A stretch of DNA of 64,000 nt, from positions 23,256,852-23,320,851 of the forward strand of contig CM070508.1 of the NCBI GenBank assembly GCA_036346375.1, in the 5' to 3' direction. The notes below the pieces were generated by a model that worked only from the letters and a program-made list of their open reading frames with translations, had not been told where the DNA came from and ran no database searches. Within the stretch, counting starts at the first letter, position 1, and every line of letters starts with the position of its first letter. The stretch is from Guadua angustifolia. Lineage: Eukaryota > Streptophyta > Magnoliopsida > Poales > Poaceae. The translations under genes were made by a program, and so were the position numbers. Below, one piece after another: positions 11,220-21,481 of the stretch.

Positions 11220-11812
11220 GCCTGGCGAGTGGGGCCTGATCGCCCGCCCGCTCGCCCGGCCGCCACGTGGGTCGGTCGCCTAGCGAGTGGGGCTCGATCA
11301 CCTTTGCTTGCTAAAGCCGCCACGTCGGGCGGCCGCCAGCGAGTGGGAACTGATCGCTGCAGACGCCCAGTTGCCACGTGGGCGGTTGCTGGCGAGTGGG
11401 GCTGATCGACGCTCGCTTTCGCCCGAGCCGCCACGTGGGCGGCCTCCGTGAGTGGGGCTCGATCACCCTCCGCCGCTAGGCGCGCCGTGGCCGATCGCCC
11501 GACGAGTGGGGCTGATCGCCGCTTGCTCGCCCGAGCCGCCATGTGGGCGGTCGTCCGCGAGTGGGGCTGATCGCCACGTGGGCCACCCGCCCGGCGAGTG
11601 GGGCTCGATCGCCCGTCGCTTTCGCCCAGCCGCCGTGGGTCGGCCGCCTCGGCGAGTGGGGCTGTCGTCACCGCATGCTAGGCCGCCAGGTGGGCCGATC
11701 ACTCGGCGAGTGGGGCCCGATCGCCCGTCTGCTCTCCAGGCTGCCACGTGGGCCGGTCGCCCGGCGAGTGTGGCCTGATCGCCCGCCTGCTCGCCAGGCC
11801 GCCACGTGGTCT
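11220..11812. repeat. GC-rich minisatellite inside the A LTR (U3), units with CCACGTGG
   Basis: About ten imperfect units of roughly 55-65 bp, each built as GCGAGTGGGGCTGATCGCC, then GCTCGCC, then GCCGCCACGTGGGCCGGTCG. Many contain the G-box core CACGTG. In the element's orientation the array lies upstream of the TATA box, in U3. Unit length and completeness vary. The unbroken frames in this stretch are a by-product of its GC-richness and are not genes. Confidence 0.75.
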
Positions 11813-11859
11813 TACTTATCTGCGGCGGAGAGGGTACCCTGGCATAAATTACGCCGACA

Positions 11860-11874
11860 GTAGCCCCCGGGTCC
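11860..11874 (-). promoter_or_regulatory. Polypurine tract of element A
   Basis: The minus strand reads GGACCCGGGGGCTAC directly before the LTR start TGTCGGCG. This is the plus-strand priming site expected upstream of a 3' LTR. Confidence 0.75.
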
Positions 11875-12050
11875 ATCCTGGAACGCGCGCCAGTTTCCTT
11901 TAGGCCTCATTTAATGTCGGTGCGTTCCTGGATGGACCCACCACTTCTGAGCATGCAACCGTCTCAGTCCTCCCCACTTCCGTCGATTTTTCTCGGGACC
12001 TGAAACGTCGTGTACTTTTGCTATTTTCGCGAACCGTCTGTGTGAGGGGC

Positions 12051-12059
12051 CTATATATG
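12051..12059 (+). promoter_or_regulatory. TATA-like box before the antisense gene of element A
   Basis: CTATATATG lies 100 bases upstream of the ATG at 12159. This spacing would allow a transcript start near 12080. A 9-codon upstream ORF begins at 12069. The box supports the idea that the antisense gene has its own promoter rather than relying on the LTR. Confidence 0.45.
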
Positions 12060-12158
12060 CGCGCACCCATGGCCAGCGGTTCACGCTCTTTCTGATTCCT
12101 ACGCACTTTGCTCTTTGCCCTTTCGACTCCCCTGTCTAAAGACCTTGCTCTCGCTCCA

Positions 12159-14368
12159 ATGGCGCAATCCTTTCCATCTTCTTCCGTTGACAGGGAGAGG
12201 GTGGCGACACTCTCCAAGATCGCGCCCGAGGGTTCCCTCCACCTTCGCCATGGAACCCTTGTGCCACGATGCCAACCCAGGGAAATCGTCGTCTTTGCCT
12301 GGGGATTACTGGCGGGCCTGGTGCCGCCCTTCTCTGAATTCCTCTTCACCGTCCTCCATTTCTATGAAATCCACCATCTTTATCTCACTCCCTATTCTAT
12401 TCTCATCCTCTCCACCTTCGCGTACCTCTACGAAATGTTCGTAGGGGTAATGCCCAACCTTCCTCTCTTCCACTACTTCTACATCCTTCGCGGCTCCTCC
12501 GACAGCGGGATTGCGGGGAGCTACCATTTTCGTCTCCGCGACGGGTTGCCCCCCCGCTACATTCCCCTCCAGCCAAAGTCCAACTGGAAGTCGTGGCGGA
12601 GCGACTGGCTCTATGCCAGCGACGACAGCAGGGTCGACGCTCTCGGGATGCTTGGCGCACTGGTGAAAGCCCGTGAGAGTTGGAGCTCGCCCGTCGAAGA
12701 GACAGCGGAGCTCCTGGCGATGGCAGCCCGCATCAACTGGCTACGAGATGCCGGCCTGATCGGGGCGTTGGTAGTCTGGGACTTCATAGCCTGGAGGATC
12801 AGTCCCCTTCGTCATCGTGCCTGCTCTGCACGGCAGTATACGGGTGATGATGACATGACCCGCACGCACCCGGGCCGTAAGTTCTTTATTCTTCTTATGA
12901 ATACATATCTCCTTTTGTGGTTGCCATCAACCAACAATCGTGTCTTCTTTTTTTTCTCCAGGCGCAGGGAACTTGGACGACCCCACCATCTCCAAATGGC
13001 TAGCCGGACTGCTCCCGCCAATGCCGAGCATCCTGGATTTCCCCGCCGGGGCTCGGCCGCTCTACGATCTGGAGTCCGCGGAGTGCCTCTGGACCATCAA
13101 GCTGTTTCCAGCGATGGACTCCACCGGCCCTTCGGTGCTGCAGGCCCACGGTCCATTGGTGATCAGGGACCCGGCCCCAGCCGATGATCGGCACGCAGGC
13201 AAGCGACCGTGCCCTCCGAACGCCGCTGGTGCAGATCCCAAGAGGTCTTGCACCGAGGACCAGACTCCTGCCGCCGCCGACTCCGCCGTGCCTCCGAGCA
13301 TAGCCGGAGTGGCGGGATCTTCATCCGGGGGGACAACGTCTGTGGCCCCTGCTTTGGTGCCGGCTCCATCGACACTAACTCCTCTGGCGCCGACTCCCTC
13401 GGCACCGACCTTATCGGCGCCAACTCCGGCGGCACCGACTCCACCGGCACCAAGGGCTGCTGCCACCACCCACCAGGGCGGGCTCACACTTCCGGTGGCT
13501 TCCTTCATCTTCCAGTCACCTCCAAGGGTGGCCCCCAAGGCGCTCCGGCCAAGCAGACGTCCGCAACGCCAACAGACGAACGGGACTTTGCTCGAGGCCA
13601 CCGACGCCCGGCGCCCAAGTGAGCGTCGCTGGTGCAAAGCCTCACGCCCACCCGCTTGGCCGTGCCACCGCTCCCACCTCCGGCTTGGCTGCGCTGCTCG
13701 CCGAACTTGGCGAGGCGCACGCCTCCTCGGGCGCCCTCCTCATGGTAGCCATCCAGCGCGAAGCGCAGATGTCGCAACAGATGGTGGCACTGCACGAGGA
13801 GCTAACGTGAGAGAGGGAGAAGGCGGAGGCACTGCTGATCCAGGAGAGGGCGACTGGGGCAGCCCTGCTCGCCAGGGTGCAGGAGGCTGAGGCAGCACAG
13901 AAGCACGCGGTCGAGGAGCTGCGTCGCACGCTGCACAACCTCGCCGTCATGCTCCGGCCAGCTTACCGGCGCATGGCGAGGTGCCTGGAGCCGCTGGGGG
14001 TGGACCTTCACGAGCCGCTCGAGCCTTCGGCCCTGCAGTATGCCCATGGCATCACTTGGGTCACCGAAGCCTTCAGCGGCTTGCCCACCGCCTTGGCCAC
14101 TCGCTTCGCCCGAGAAGGGCGGGAAGTCGCGGTCGCCACCGTGACGTTTGTGCTAGCGTGCTGCGCTAGCCGCGACACCTCCTTCGATCTGATGGTCGTC
14201 GTAGCCGGCATTGAAGGAGATGAGGCCCAAGCGCAGGCGCGCATGCACGAGGCAGCGGAGCACGTGGCCGGGATGATGCACGTGGTAGACCTGGACACCG
14301 ACGCCGCACTGCCGGAGGAGGAGGACGAGGATGCCGCCGGGCATATCCAAGTCGTTAACGACGAGTAG
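12159..14368 (+). pseudogene. Antisense additional gene of element A, Transposase_28-like (putative gypsy-type transposon protein), spliced
   Basis: The gene lies between pol and the 3' LTR, opposite in strand to gag-pol. The first exon (ATG 12159 to 12876) encodes the family core: PPFSEFLFTVLHFYEIHHLY, then a 'TPYSILILSTFAYLYEMFVG'-type helix-rich block, then YFYILRG and YHFRLRDG. A GT-AG intron (12877-12961, 85 bp, pyrimidine-rich acceptor) leads into 12962. Splicing keeps the frame (phase 1) and continues into a Pro/Ala-rich linker with repeated (A/L)PT motifs. The C-terminal part (about 13620-14368) is a coiled coil followed by the conserved tail, ending in an acidic run at TAG 14366-14368. 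A frameshift or missed intron near 13620 and an in-frame TGA at 13808-13810 break it. Function of the family is unknown; it is named for its occurrence in Gypsy elements. Confidence 0.7.
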
Positions 14369-15144
14369 CTGTCCGGGCCGCGACCTTCGTTTCTTTTGTT
14401 TCTTGTTTTGCCTTTCTGTATGCAAAAACTATCTTAGTAATCTCAATGAACTTGGCATCTTTTGACTTTACCTGCATGTTTGTTTGTCTGTGTTTGATTG
14501 CGTTTGCTCAACTCAACCACCAGACGACTAGCCCTCAACCTTGCCATGATGCAAACCTGAACGCTTAGGTTAGGCCAATACTTCAGCTCTTCTTGGGTGA
14601 TTGCAAGCAGCCGCTACAAATGCAAACAGAGGTTACGCGGGACACGCAGAATATAGACAAATAGAGTCTTAAGTCCCTGCGCGAGGTTGTCACTGGCCCA
14701 TGCCCTTTCAGAACTTAGATCCTAGCGATCTCTCGGAACCGGACCGCAGTGCAGCGCGGTAAGGCAGAAGGTCCCCAAGAGTGGTTTTAGGCCGGCGGTG
14801 TCCGCGGTGACAACCCGAGGTGTACCTGCCGCGTTTGGACACCGTGCCAAACTCGCGCTCCGGTCGCCCGTCCTTGCCCGACGCTAACGCTGGGTGTCTC
14901 CCTTTATCAGCAAGGAGCCGTCAGGTTACCGGCGCCCGTGACAACCACGCACAACCTGACCCAACAGGACACAAATACGAAAGACAGATCGGTAATACTT
15001 AATGCTGACAACTTATCTTGATCACAGGCCGTTGGGCGACCAGCCCCTAGGCTTGCCGCGGTGCCATCTCGAACGTTTAAATTAGGCCAATGCTTCAACA
15101 CTTCATCTGTGATTGCACGCAGCCAGTTCTTAGGGATAAAATTT
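14369..15144. other. Non-coding spacer between the antisense gene and pol of element A
   Basis: No gene. Blocks near 14560-14620 and 15075-15130 share GCTTAGGTTAGGCCAAT-like and GTGATTGCA.GCAGCC sequence in the same order, a diverged direct repeat about 510 bp apart. The pol and antisense transcripts converge here, so 3' ends are expected, but no clear poly(A) signal was picked. Confidence 0.5.
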
Positions 15145-15961
15145 TCACAACAACTCCAAGTTGTGGGGGTTCGCCAGCTCTTGGCCATCCTCAATGGCCA
15201 ACCGAACCGCCCCGGGCCGAGATACTGAGACCACCTTAAAGGGGCCCTCCCGTAGGGGCATGGAATCGGGTGGTGTGGTACCGCTTGAGACTTTGCTGGT
15301 ACCGAGCGACACACAAGGCTGCCCGGTCGCGCACCTCCTCCAGAAGGTTGACTTCTTCTCCGCGGTGGTCTTCTTGGCCTTCCTCGCTGAACGCCGAGAC
15401 ACGCGGGGAGCCCAGTGACAGCTCGGACGGAAGGACAGCTTCTGCTCTGTAGACTAGGAAGAAAGGTGTTTCTCCAGTCGCCCAATTGGGTGTGGTTCGA
15501 AGCAACCACAACACAGCCGGGAGTTCTTCCGTCCACTGCGCCCCCCGCTTATGGAGCCGATCAAATGCTCTGGTCTTAAGGCCCCTCAACACCAGCGCGT
15601 TGGAGCGCTCCGCTTGGCCATTACTCCTCGGATGGGCCACCGAAGCAAAGCATACCTTGGTGCCCATCTCATCACAAAACTCTAGGAATGCCGCGCTGGT
15701 GAATTGAGTGCCGTTGTTCGTGATGATGCGATTGGCGACTCCAAAGCGGGTAAAGATTTCGTGCATAAACTTGATAGAAGCGGACGCCGTGATGGCACGC
15801 ACTGCATCGGCTTTAACCCACTTGGTAAATTTGTCGATGGCGACGAACAGATGGGTGAAGCCCCTTGTGGCCCGCGGGAACGGGCCCAGGATATCCAGCC
15901 CCCAGACTTCGAATGGCCAAGAGAGCAGGATGGTTTGCAGTGCTTGGGCTGGTCGGTGGAT
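15145..15961 (-). pseudogene. Element A integrase, catalytic core and C-terminus
   Basis: The integrase core is read on the minus strand after an in-frame stop (TAG at 15962-15964). The first catalytic Asp is in FVAIDKFTKW (near 15830). The second position reads IITNNGTQF, where the family has IITDNGTQF, so the catalytic Asp is changed to Asn by a G-to-A change. The Glu region HPRSNGQAERSN is present. The C-terminal strand-rich tail GPFKVVSVSRPGAVRLAIE ends at about 15145. With one of the D,D,E residues lost the enzyme should be inactive. Confidence 0.8.
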
Positions 15962-17212
15962 CTACCTGACGAAGAATTGACACGCTTCGCATTTCCTTAC
16001 CAGCTCGCAAGCATCCTGGAGGGCAGTAGGCCAATAAAATCCTTGACGGAACGCTTTGCCGACCAACGTCCGACTGGACATATGGCTCCCGCACATGCCT
16101 CTATGGATATCAGAGAGCAAATTGCTCCCCTCTTCCCGAGTGATGCACTTCAGAAAAATTTCGTTTCTACTCCAGCGATATAGGTCCCCACCTACCAGAG
16201 TATAGCACTTGGCCTTACGTGTAATTTTCTTGGCTGATGCATCATTGTCGGGGATCACTTGGTCCCACAGGAAGGTTAGGATAGGATCCATCCACTGCCC
16301 TTCCCGGCCAAGTGTGGCGATCACGGGTGATCGCTGGGGTCCGCCGAGCCAAGCTTTTCTCGGGTCGACCGCGACACCACCGTCTTCCCTCCACGGAACG
16401 GTGGGCCGAGGCAAAGCGCTGCCTTTCCTCCCTGAACTGGGTGCCACGACAGCCACGCCACCTTCCCCACCTGAGTCGGAGGCCGTGACGGCTGCACCGT
16501 CATCCCCACCTTGAACGGGGGCAGCGACGAATGGTCGCGTAAGTCTTTCTTCAAAGACCCCGACCGGGATAGCAGATCTTGATAACGCAAACTGTGAAAG
16601 CCCATCTGCCATATGGTTGTCGCGTCGAGGGATATGGATATATCTTAGTCCTTCGAAGTGGCATTCCATCTTTCTGACCTCCGCCAAGTATGCGGCCATG
16701 GTGGGGTCAGAATATTGAAATTCCTTTTGCGCCTGATTGATGACCAGCAGGGAGTCGCCTTTGACTTGGAGGCGCCGGACGCCTAACGCTGAGGCGGCGC
16801 GTAGCCCCACCAGTAGGCCCTGATATTCGGTGATGTTGTTGGCGGCCTTGAAGTCCAGGGTGACCACGTATTGGATGATGTCGCCGGTCGGGGAGACCAG
16901 GACAACTCCAGCCCCCGCGCCTTCGAGCCTGAAGGAACCGTCGAAGAACAAAGTCCAGGAAGAAGGTGTGGGTATCTCTTCAGCTTTAGAAGCGGCAGGA
17001 GTCCATTCGGCAACAAACTCTGCCAGCTTCTGGCTTTTGATGGCGGTGCGGGGTACAAACTTGAGACAGAATTCTCCCAGCTCCACCGACCACTTGGCGT
17101 CTGACCTTGACTTCCGGTTGCCAGGAGGATCTCGCAGAGGGTAGGCAATGACCACCGTGATTTCTCGCCCCGGGAAATAATGCCTCAGCTTCCTGGATGC
17201 CACCAGGACAGC
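15962..17212 (-). pseudogene. Element A RNase H and integrase N-terminal zinc domain
   Basis: The minus-strand frame begins with VLVASRKLRHYF (end of RT connection), then the RNase H core with LFFDGSFRLEGAGAGVVL (first catalytic Asp), NNITEYQGLL (Glu), VKGDSLLVINQ (Asp) and RRDNHMAD. A variable Gly/Ala-rich linker follows, then the H2C2 zinc-binding domain of integrase (DIHRGMCGSH to CEACQFF). Its 5' continuation is the RT at 58972-59940; the two halves are separated by element B, whose insertion duplicated ACAGC. A TAG ends the frame inside integrase. Confidence 0.85.
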
Positions 17213-17742
17213 TGTGGAATACACGGATCCCAGGTATTTGCTTAATGGGCCGTCTGGATTATCCCAAGGGGGTGAGCTAGGCCGGTTATGCAGAAGAGGG
17301 ACCTTCCAGAAGGCCTCAGCTGTGCGCAGCAAGGGAAAGACCGGAAGAAGGTGTCGACAGGTTAGTTGGGCAGCGCTTGTGCCTCAAGAAGGGTGGCTCG
17401 CCTCGGCGGGGACATCAGGCGTGGTCGGCCATGCACAGACAATCTCTCCTCTGCGCCAACCGCCCTCTCTCAGGCTTCAACAACCTCCACTATCAGAGAC
17501 AGCAACCCTCCTCTCTTTGTATAAAGAGGAGGGGAGCTTAGAGAGAAAGAAGAGAGGAAAAAGATATGTAAGAAAGAACACACTTCCATACACCAAGAAA
17601 CACCGAACGCATGACTAGAGTATTATCTCCATCAGAGAGCCCGAACCTGGATAAATCACTTTGTGTCTTGCATTACCATCAAGCTCAGATCTTCCGTCTT
17701 GCCCCATTCACTCTTCTTTATTGCCGACCATAAACATCGACA
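17213..17742 (+). repeat. Element B 5' LTR
   Basis: 530 bp, from TGTGGAATACACGGATCC to ATCGACA. TATA box GTATAAAG at 17519-17526. Matches 58432-58966. Confidence 0.9.
17519..17526 (+). promoter_or_regulatory. TATA box of the B 5' LTR
   Basis: GTATAAAG followed by a purine-rich GAGGAGGGGAGC stretch; the same arrangement occurs at 58743-58750 in the 3' LTR. Confidence 0.65.
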
Positions 17743-17744
17743 GT

Positions 17745-17762
17745 TGGCGCGCCAGGTAGGGG
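17745..17762 (+). promoter_or_regulatory. Primer binding site of element B
   Basis: TGGCGCGCCAGGTAGGGG two bases after the LTR, the typical position and style of Tat-lineage elements. Confidence 0.8.
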
Positions 17763-17791
17763 CAGCGTGAAGATCATCCTCCTCGAGTTTG

Positions 17792-18009
17792 ATGGCGGCA
17801 CACAGTGGGATCACCGTCTCCTTTACCCCCAGCTAGGTCTTCCGCTTTGAAAGCCTGGACTTCATCGCCGACAGTCTTGGTAAGCTCGTCCTCTCAGGGC
17901 CGGGTTCCACCCACCCTGGGAAAGCTCCCATTGCTCCCTCATCCGAGCTCTGGTCCGGATCGAAAGGCATTGCGGCCACCCGCTCTCAAGGAGCCTTCCG
18001 TGGCGTCTT
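17792..18009 (+). pseudogene. Element B gag, N-terminal segment
   Basis: The ATG at 17792 opens a frame (MAAHSGITVSFTP) with one TAG. It runs without shift across the insertion site of element C into VFAIEDDRTDTLHQQEAAD at 40488 onward. The junction is exact if the GTCTT duplication is counted once. This is the leader part of gag upstream of the capsid-like core. Confidence 0.7.
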
Positions 18010-19483
18010 TGAAAGTATCTAGGCCCCATGCGTTTAGGGTTTTGGTAGTTAATGAAAATCAAGGCTAAAAGACTAATGGTGTTTGCATGAGTAAGTTGAA
18101 AACAGGAAAATCTACTTTTCGAGGGACGTCGGATTGTCACAAGTACAAAAAGAAAGGAGTACGCACCAAAGAAGCAAAAGAAATGAAGGTATAAAATTTT
18201 AGAGACATTTTCTAGTCATTTTACCGATCTCGGAGTTTGAAGAAAAGATCGGATTGTTAGGATAGTCACCATACTATTAAGAGGGACTTGATTGGGGTCT
18301 TGAACTCTAAATGTGCATTTAATATGGCTCAAATGTTCGAAGTATTCATTCATGCATTCATGTAGATACTATATCTGAAACTCACCCTGAGGCCGGCACT
18401 ACCGCAGGTGGTAGAGCGGTAGTACCGCAAATGCAGTACTACCGGCAGTTCTACTGCGGTAGCAATATAACAGAAAGCATTTTCTGTGTTTTTTCTTCGG
18501 CCGGCACCACCGGAAGGGATGGGAGGTAGCACATAAACCTGCGGTAGCTTTTTAACAAAGGCATTCCTTTTTTGGCTGGCAAGGTGCGGTACTACCGCAC
18601 CCATATAGCAGTAGTACCGGCCATATAGAAAATGCACAGTAACGGCTACGTGTCAGAGCATTAATTGTGCGAGAGAGAGCCGTTGGGCCCAAGGTGCGGT
18701 ACTACCGGCCCCTAGAGGGCGATAGTACCGGCCATCGCATTTTTTCTGAGTTCAAAAGGGAATAACGGCTAGTTAAGTGGGGAGGGGTTATAAATACCCC
18801 CTCTCCTGTGCTAGGAGCTGGTTGGTGACTTCATTGAATACATTTAGAGCTCTAGTAACTCTCTCCACACTCTAGTGCATTCAATTCATCATTCTTGAGT
18901 TTTTGGAGAGGAAAATTGAGTGCATTTGCATTTGTTGAGCCATATTAAAGCACTCAAGAGTCTCAAGCCTTCGTCAAGTTTATTACTCTTGGAGGTTGCC
19001 GTCTCCTAGATGGCTTGGAGGCGTGAAGCTCCGGTGATCTTCACAAAGAATCTTGTGTGAAGGCCCGGACGGTTGTGAAGGCAAGGAGCTCGCCTACCCG
19101 GAGCGGGGAAGAGCTACCATGAGTGATCGAGGAAGGTTCAAGCGAGTGGAGCCGGCTTGAAGAAGTTCAAGTCACCTCAACGTGGAATAGGGGAGACCGT
19201 CAAGTCTCCGAGACCACGGGATAAAAATCCACGTGTTCATCATTTGTGGTTTGCGTTGTTTTCACGCTTGTATTAATTCTAGCAAATTGATCATCTTGGT
19301 GCCTTACTTGTTTAGCTATTGATATATTTGAGTAGAGATATTATTTGGTGATCATTAGAATTGTTAGGTATTAGAATTGCTAAAATTGTCATTAGTACTT
19401 ATAAATCATTAAATTTGTTTTAGTGATTGAGAATTTAAAAACCTCATATTCACCCCCCTCTAGTCGGTATCCTCGATCCTACA
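18010..19483 (+). repeat. Element C 5' LTR
   Basis: 1474 bp from TGAAAGTATCTAGG to GATCCTACA. TATA box TTATAAATA at 18788-18796. Between about 18390 and 18740 it carries repeated GCGGTACTACCGC-type palindromes. Confidence 0.9.
18788..18796 (+). promoter_or_regulatory. TATA box of the C LTR
   Basis: TTATAAATACCCCCTC, a strong plant-type TATA box, identical in the 3' LTR at 39788-39796. Confidence 0.7.
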
Positions 19484-19485
19484 AG

Positions 19486-19497
19486 TGGTATCAGAGC
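19486..19497 (+). promoter_or_regulatory. Primer binding site of element C
   Basis: TGGTATCAGAGC two bases after the LTR, complementary to initiator methionine tRNA as in most Copia elements. Confidence 0.9.
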
Positions 19498-19537
19498 GAG
19501 GACTCTTTATTCGAGCTCTACCGCCTAAAGAGTAAGG

Positions 19538-21468
19538 ATGGCTAGTGATGGGGTGTCAATAGGGAAGGCGCCATTTTTCGATGGCTCAAATTATGCATAT
19601 TGGAAAATTCGCATGACCGTTTATCTTAAGGCCATGAGCCCAAGCATTTGGAGAATTATAGATGAGGGTATCGCTCCGGGAACTGATCCCCCACTCACAA
19701 TAGAACAAGTAGAGCGAAACATTCATCTCAATGCTCAAGCTATGAACGCTCTTTTTGGTGCTTTGAACGCGGATGAGTTCAATCGAGTGAGCAACCTCGA
19801 AACCGCTCATGAGATTTGGACAACCCTCTCAGAAATTCATGAGGGCACATCCTCGGTCAAAGAAGCCAAATTGCATATGCTTTGGATCAAATATGAGAGT
19901 TTTATTATGTTACCCCATGAGAACATTAATGAGATGTACTCGCGGTTAAATAACATAGTAAATGAGCTCAAAGGCCTTGGTGCATCACTAACCGACTTTG
20001 ATATTGTCCGAAAGATGCTTAGGGCCCTTCGGAGAAATATGAGACTTTGGTGACTTTATTTCTCAACTCACCGGAATTGCCAAGGATGATGTCAACCGGA
20101 CTTCTTGGAAATCTTATCACCAATGAGCTTTACAAGAAGGACAAGGAAGAGCTATTGAAACAAAGCTCGTCGAAAAAGAAGAACATTGCTTTCAAGGCAA
20201 AGGTGGAGTCAAGTGATGAGGCTCTTGAGAATACCGAAGATGAAGATACGGAAGAAGAAATGACGCTTCTCGTAAGACGAATGAAGAAGTTCATGAGAAG
20301 ACGCTTAAGCTCAAGTGGTCCTCAAAAGTTTAGAAGAGGGCAAAATTCTAGCACCAACCGGTATGCAAATATTCGGTGCTATGAGTGTGATGAGAAGGGA
20401 CACATTGCCTCTCATTGCCCTAAGAAGAAGGATGACAAAAACAAATCACCCAAGAAGAAGAAATTCTTTCAAGGTAAGAAGAAGCATTTCAAGAAATTTC
20501 AAAAGGATGGCAAGGGTGAAGCTCATATTGGAGAGTGGGACTCTGAAGAAGAGTACTCGGACTCCGATTCATCCGAAGAAGAAACTCCTTCAAAGAAGAA
20601 GGGTCTAGCCGGCATCGCCATCAAAGAAGCGTCATCGCCATTCGTCACTCCCTTATGCCTCATGGCTAAAGGAGAATTTAAGGTAAATTCAAATGATGAC
20701 GATGAACCTTCATATGATGAGTTGATGGATATGCTCGAGGATTTAAATGAGTATCTTGGCAAAGAGAAATCAAAATTTAAGGTTTTGAGAAAAGAGTTTC
20801 TTTCTCTCAAAAATTCTTATGAGGAGCTAAAGGAAGCTCATGAGGTTCTCCTTGCCAAGGATCATTCAAAGTCCTCAAATGATATTGGAATTGAATGTAA
20901 TATTATTGATGATTTGTCTAAATTAGAAATTAACTCATGCTATGTTGAAAAATCAAATATAGCTACCTCATGTGATGATTTAATTAAAATATCATGTCCT
21001 AGTGTTAATTCATGTCATGAAAACTTAATTGTTGAAAATAACGAACTTAAAGAATAAGTAAATAAACTCAATAAAAGTTTAGATAGATGCTTTAAGGGTA
21101 AGGATACCCTAAATAAAATCTTGGGTAGTCAAAGATGTGCTTACAATAAAGAAGGATTAGGATATGTCCCTAAAAAGAACAAGAGAATAAGTAACAAGGC
21201 TCCACGCTTTGTGAAATCAAATGGTAAATTTTGTTATAAATGTCATGATGTAGGACATTTAGCAATTGATTGTTCATTAAGTAAAGCATCAAATGAAAAC
21301 ATTCATGACTCTTGCTATGTACTTAAAAGAGATAGAAATGGTAAAGTTTTTGCTAAATTTGTTGGGACCCCAATAATTGGCCTAAGAAAGAAAGCCGTTT
21401 GGGTTCCCAAAACCTTGGTCACTAACCTCCAAGGACCCAAACAAATTTGGGTACCTAAAAAGGCTTAA
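19538..21468 (+). pseudogene. Element C gag
   Basis: The ATG at 19538 is 55 bases inside the LTR. The N-terminal domain (FFDGSNYAYWKIRMTVYL, then VKEAKLHMLWIKYESF) is the UBN2/DUF4219-type capsid of Copia elements. A frameshift near 20035 moves into the next frame. This holds a Lys/Glu-rich linker, a CCHC zinc knuckle CYECDEKGHIASHC (about 20377), acidic runs, a coiled-coil segment, a TAA at 21055-21057, and a second CCHC knuckle CYKCHDVGHLAIDC (about 21232) before the end at 21468. Two widely spaced knuckles and great length suit SIRE-type gag. Two breaks make it non-functional. Confidence 0.85.
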
Positions 21469-21481
21469 TTTTATTTTGTAG

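Larger units (their letters stand above)
10600..11859 (-). repeat. Element A 3' LTR
   Basis: Starts TGTCGGCG and ends CGCCGACA. It is co-linear with 62652-63797 over the conserved block around GAACACACCAATGTACCCAG and over the GC-rich minisatellite. A minus-strand TATA box is at 10916-10924. Confidence 0.85.

Noticed and set aside
11162..11876. Long overlapping open frames on both strands in the GC-rich stretch
   Set aside because: They are frames through a GC-rich minisatellite inside an LTR with no domain similarity and open in several frames at once.
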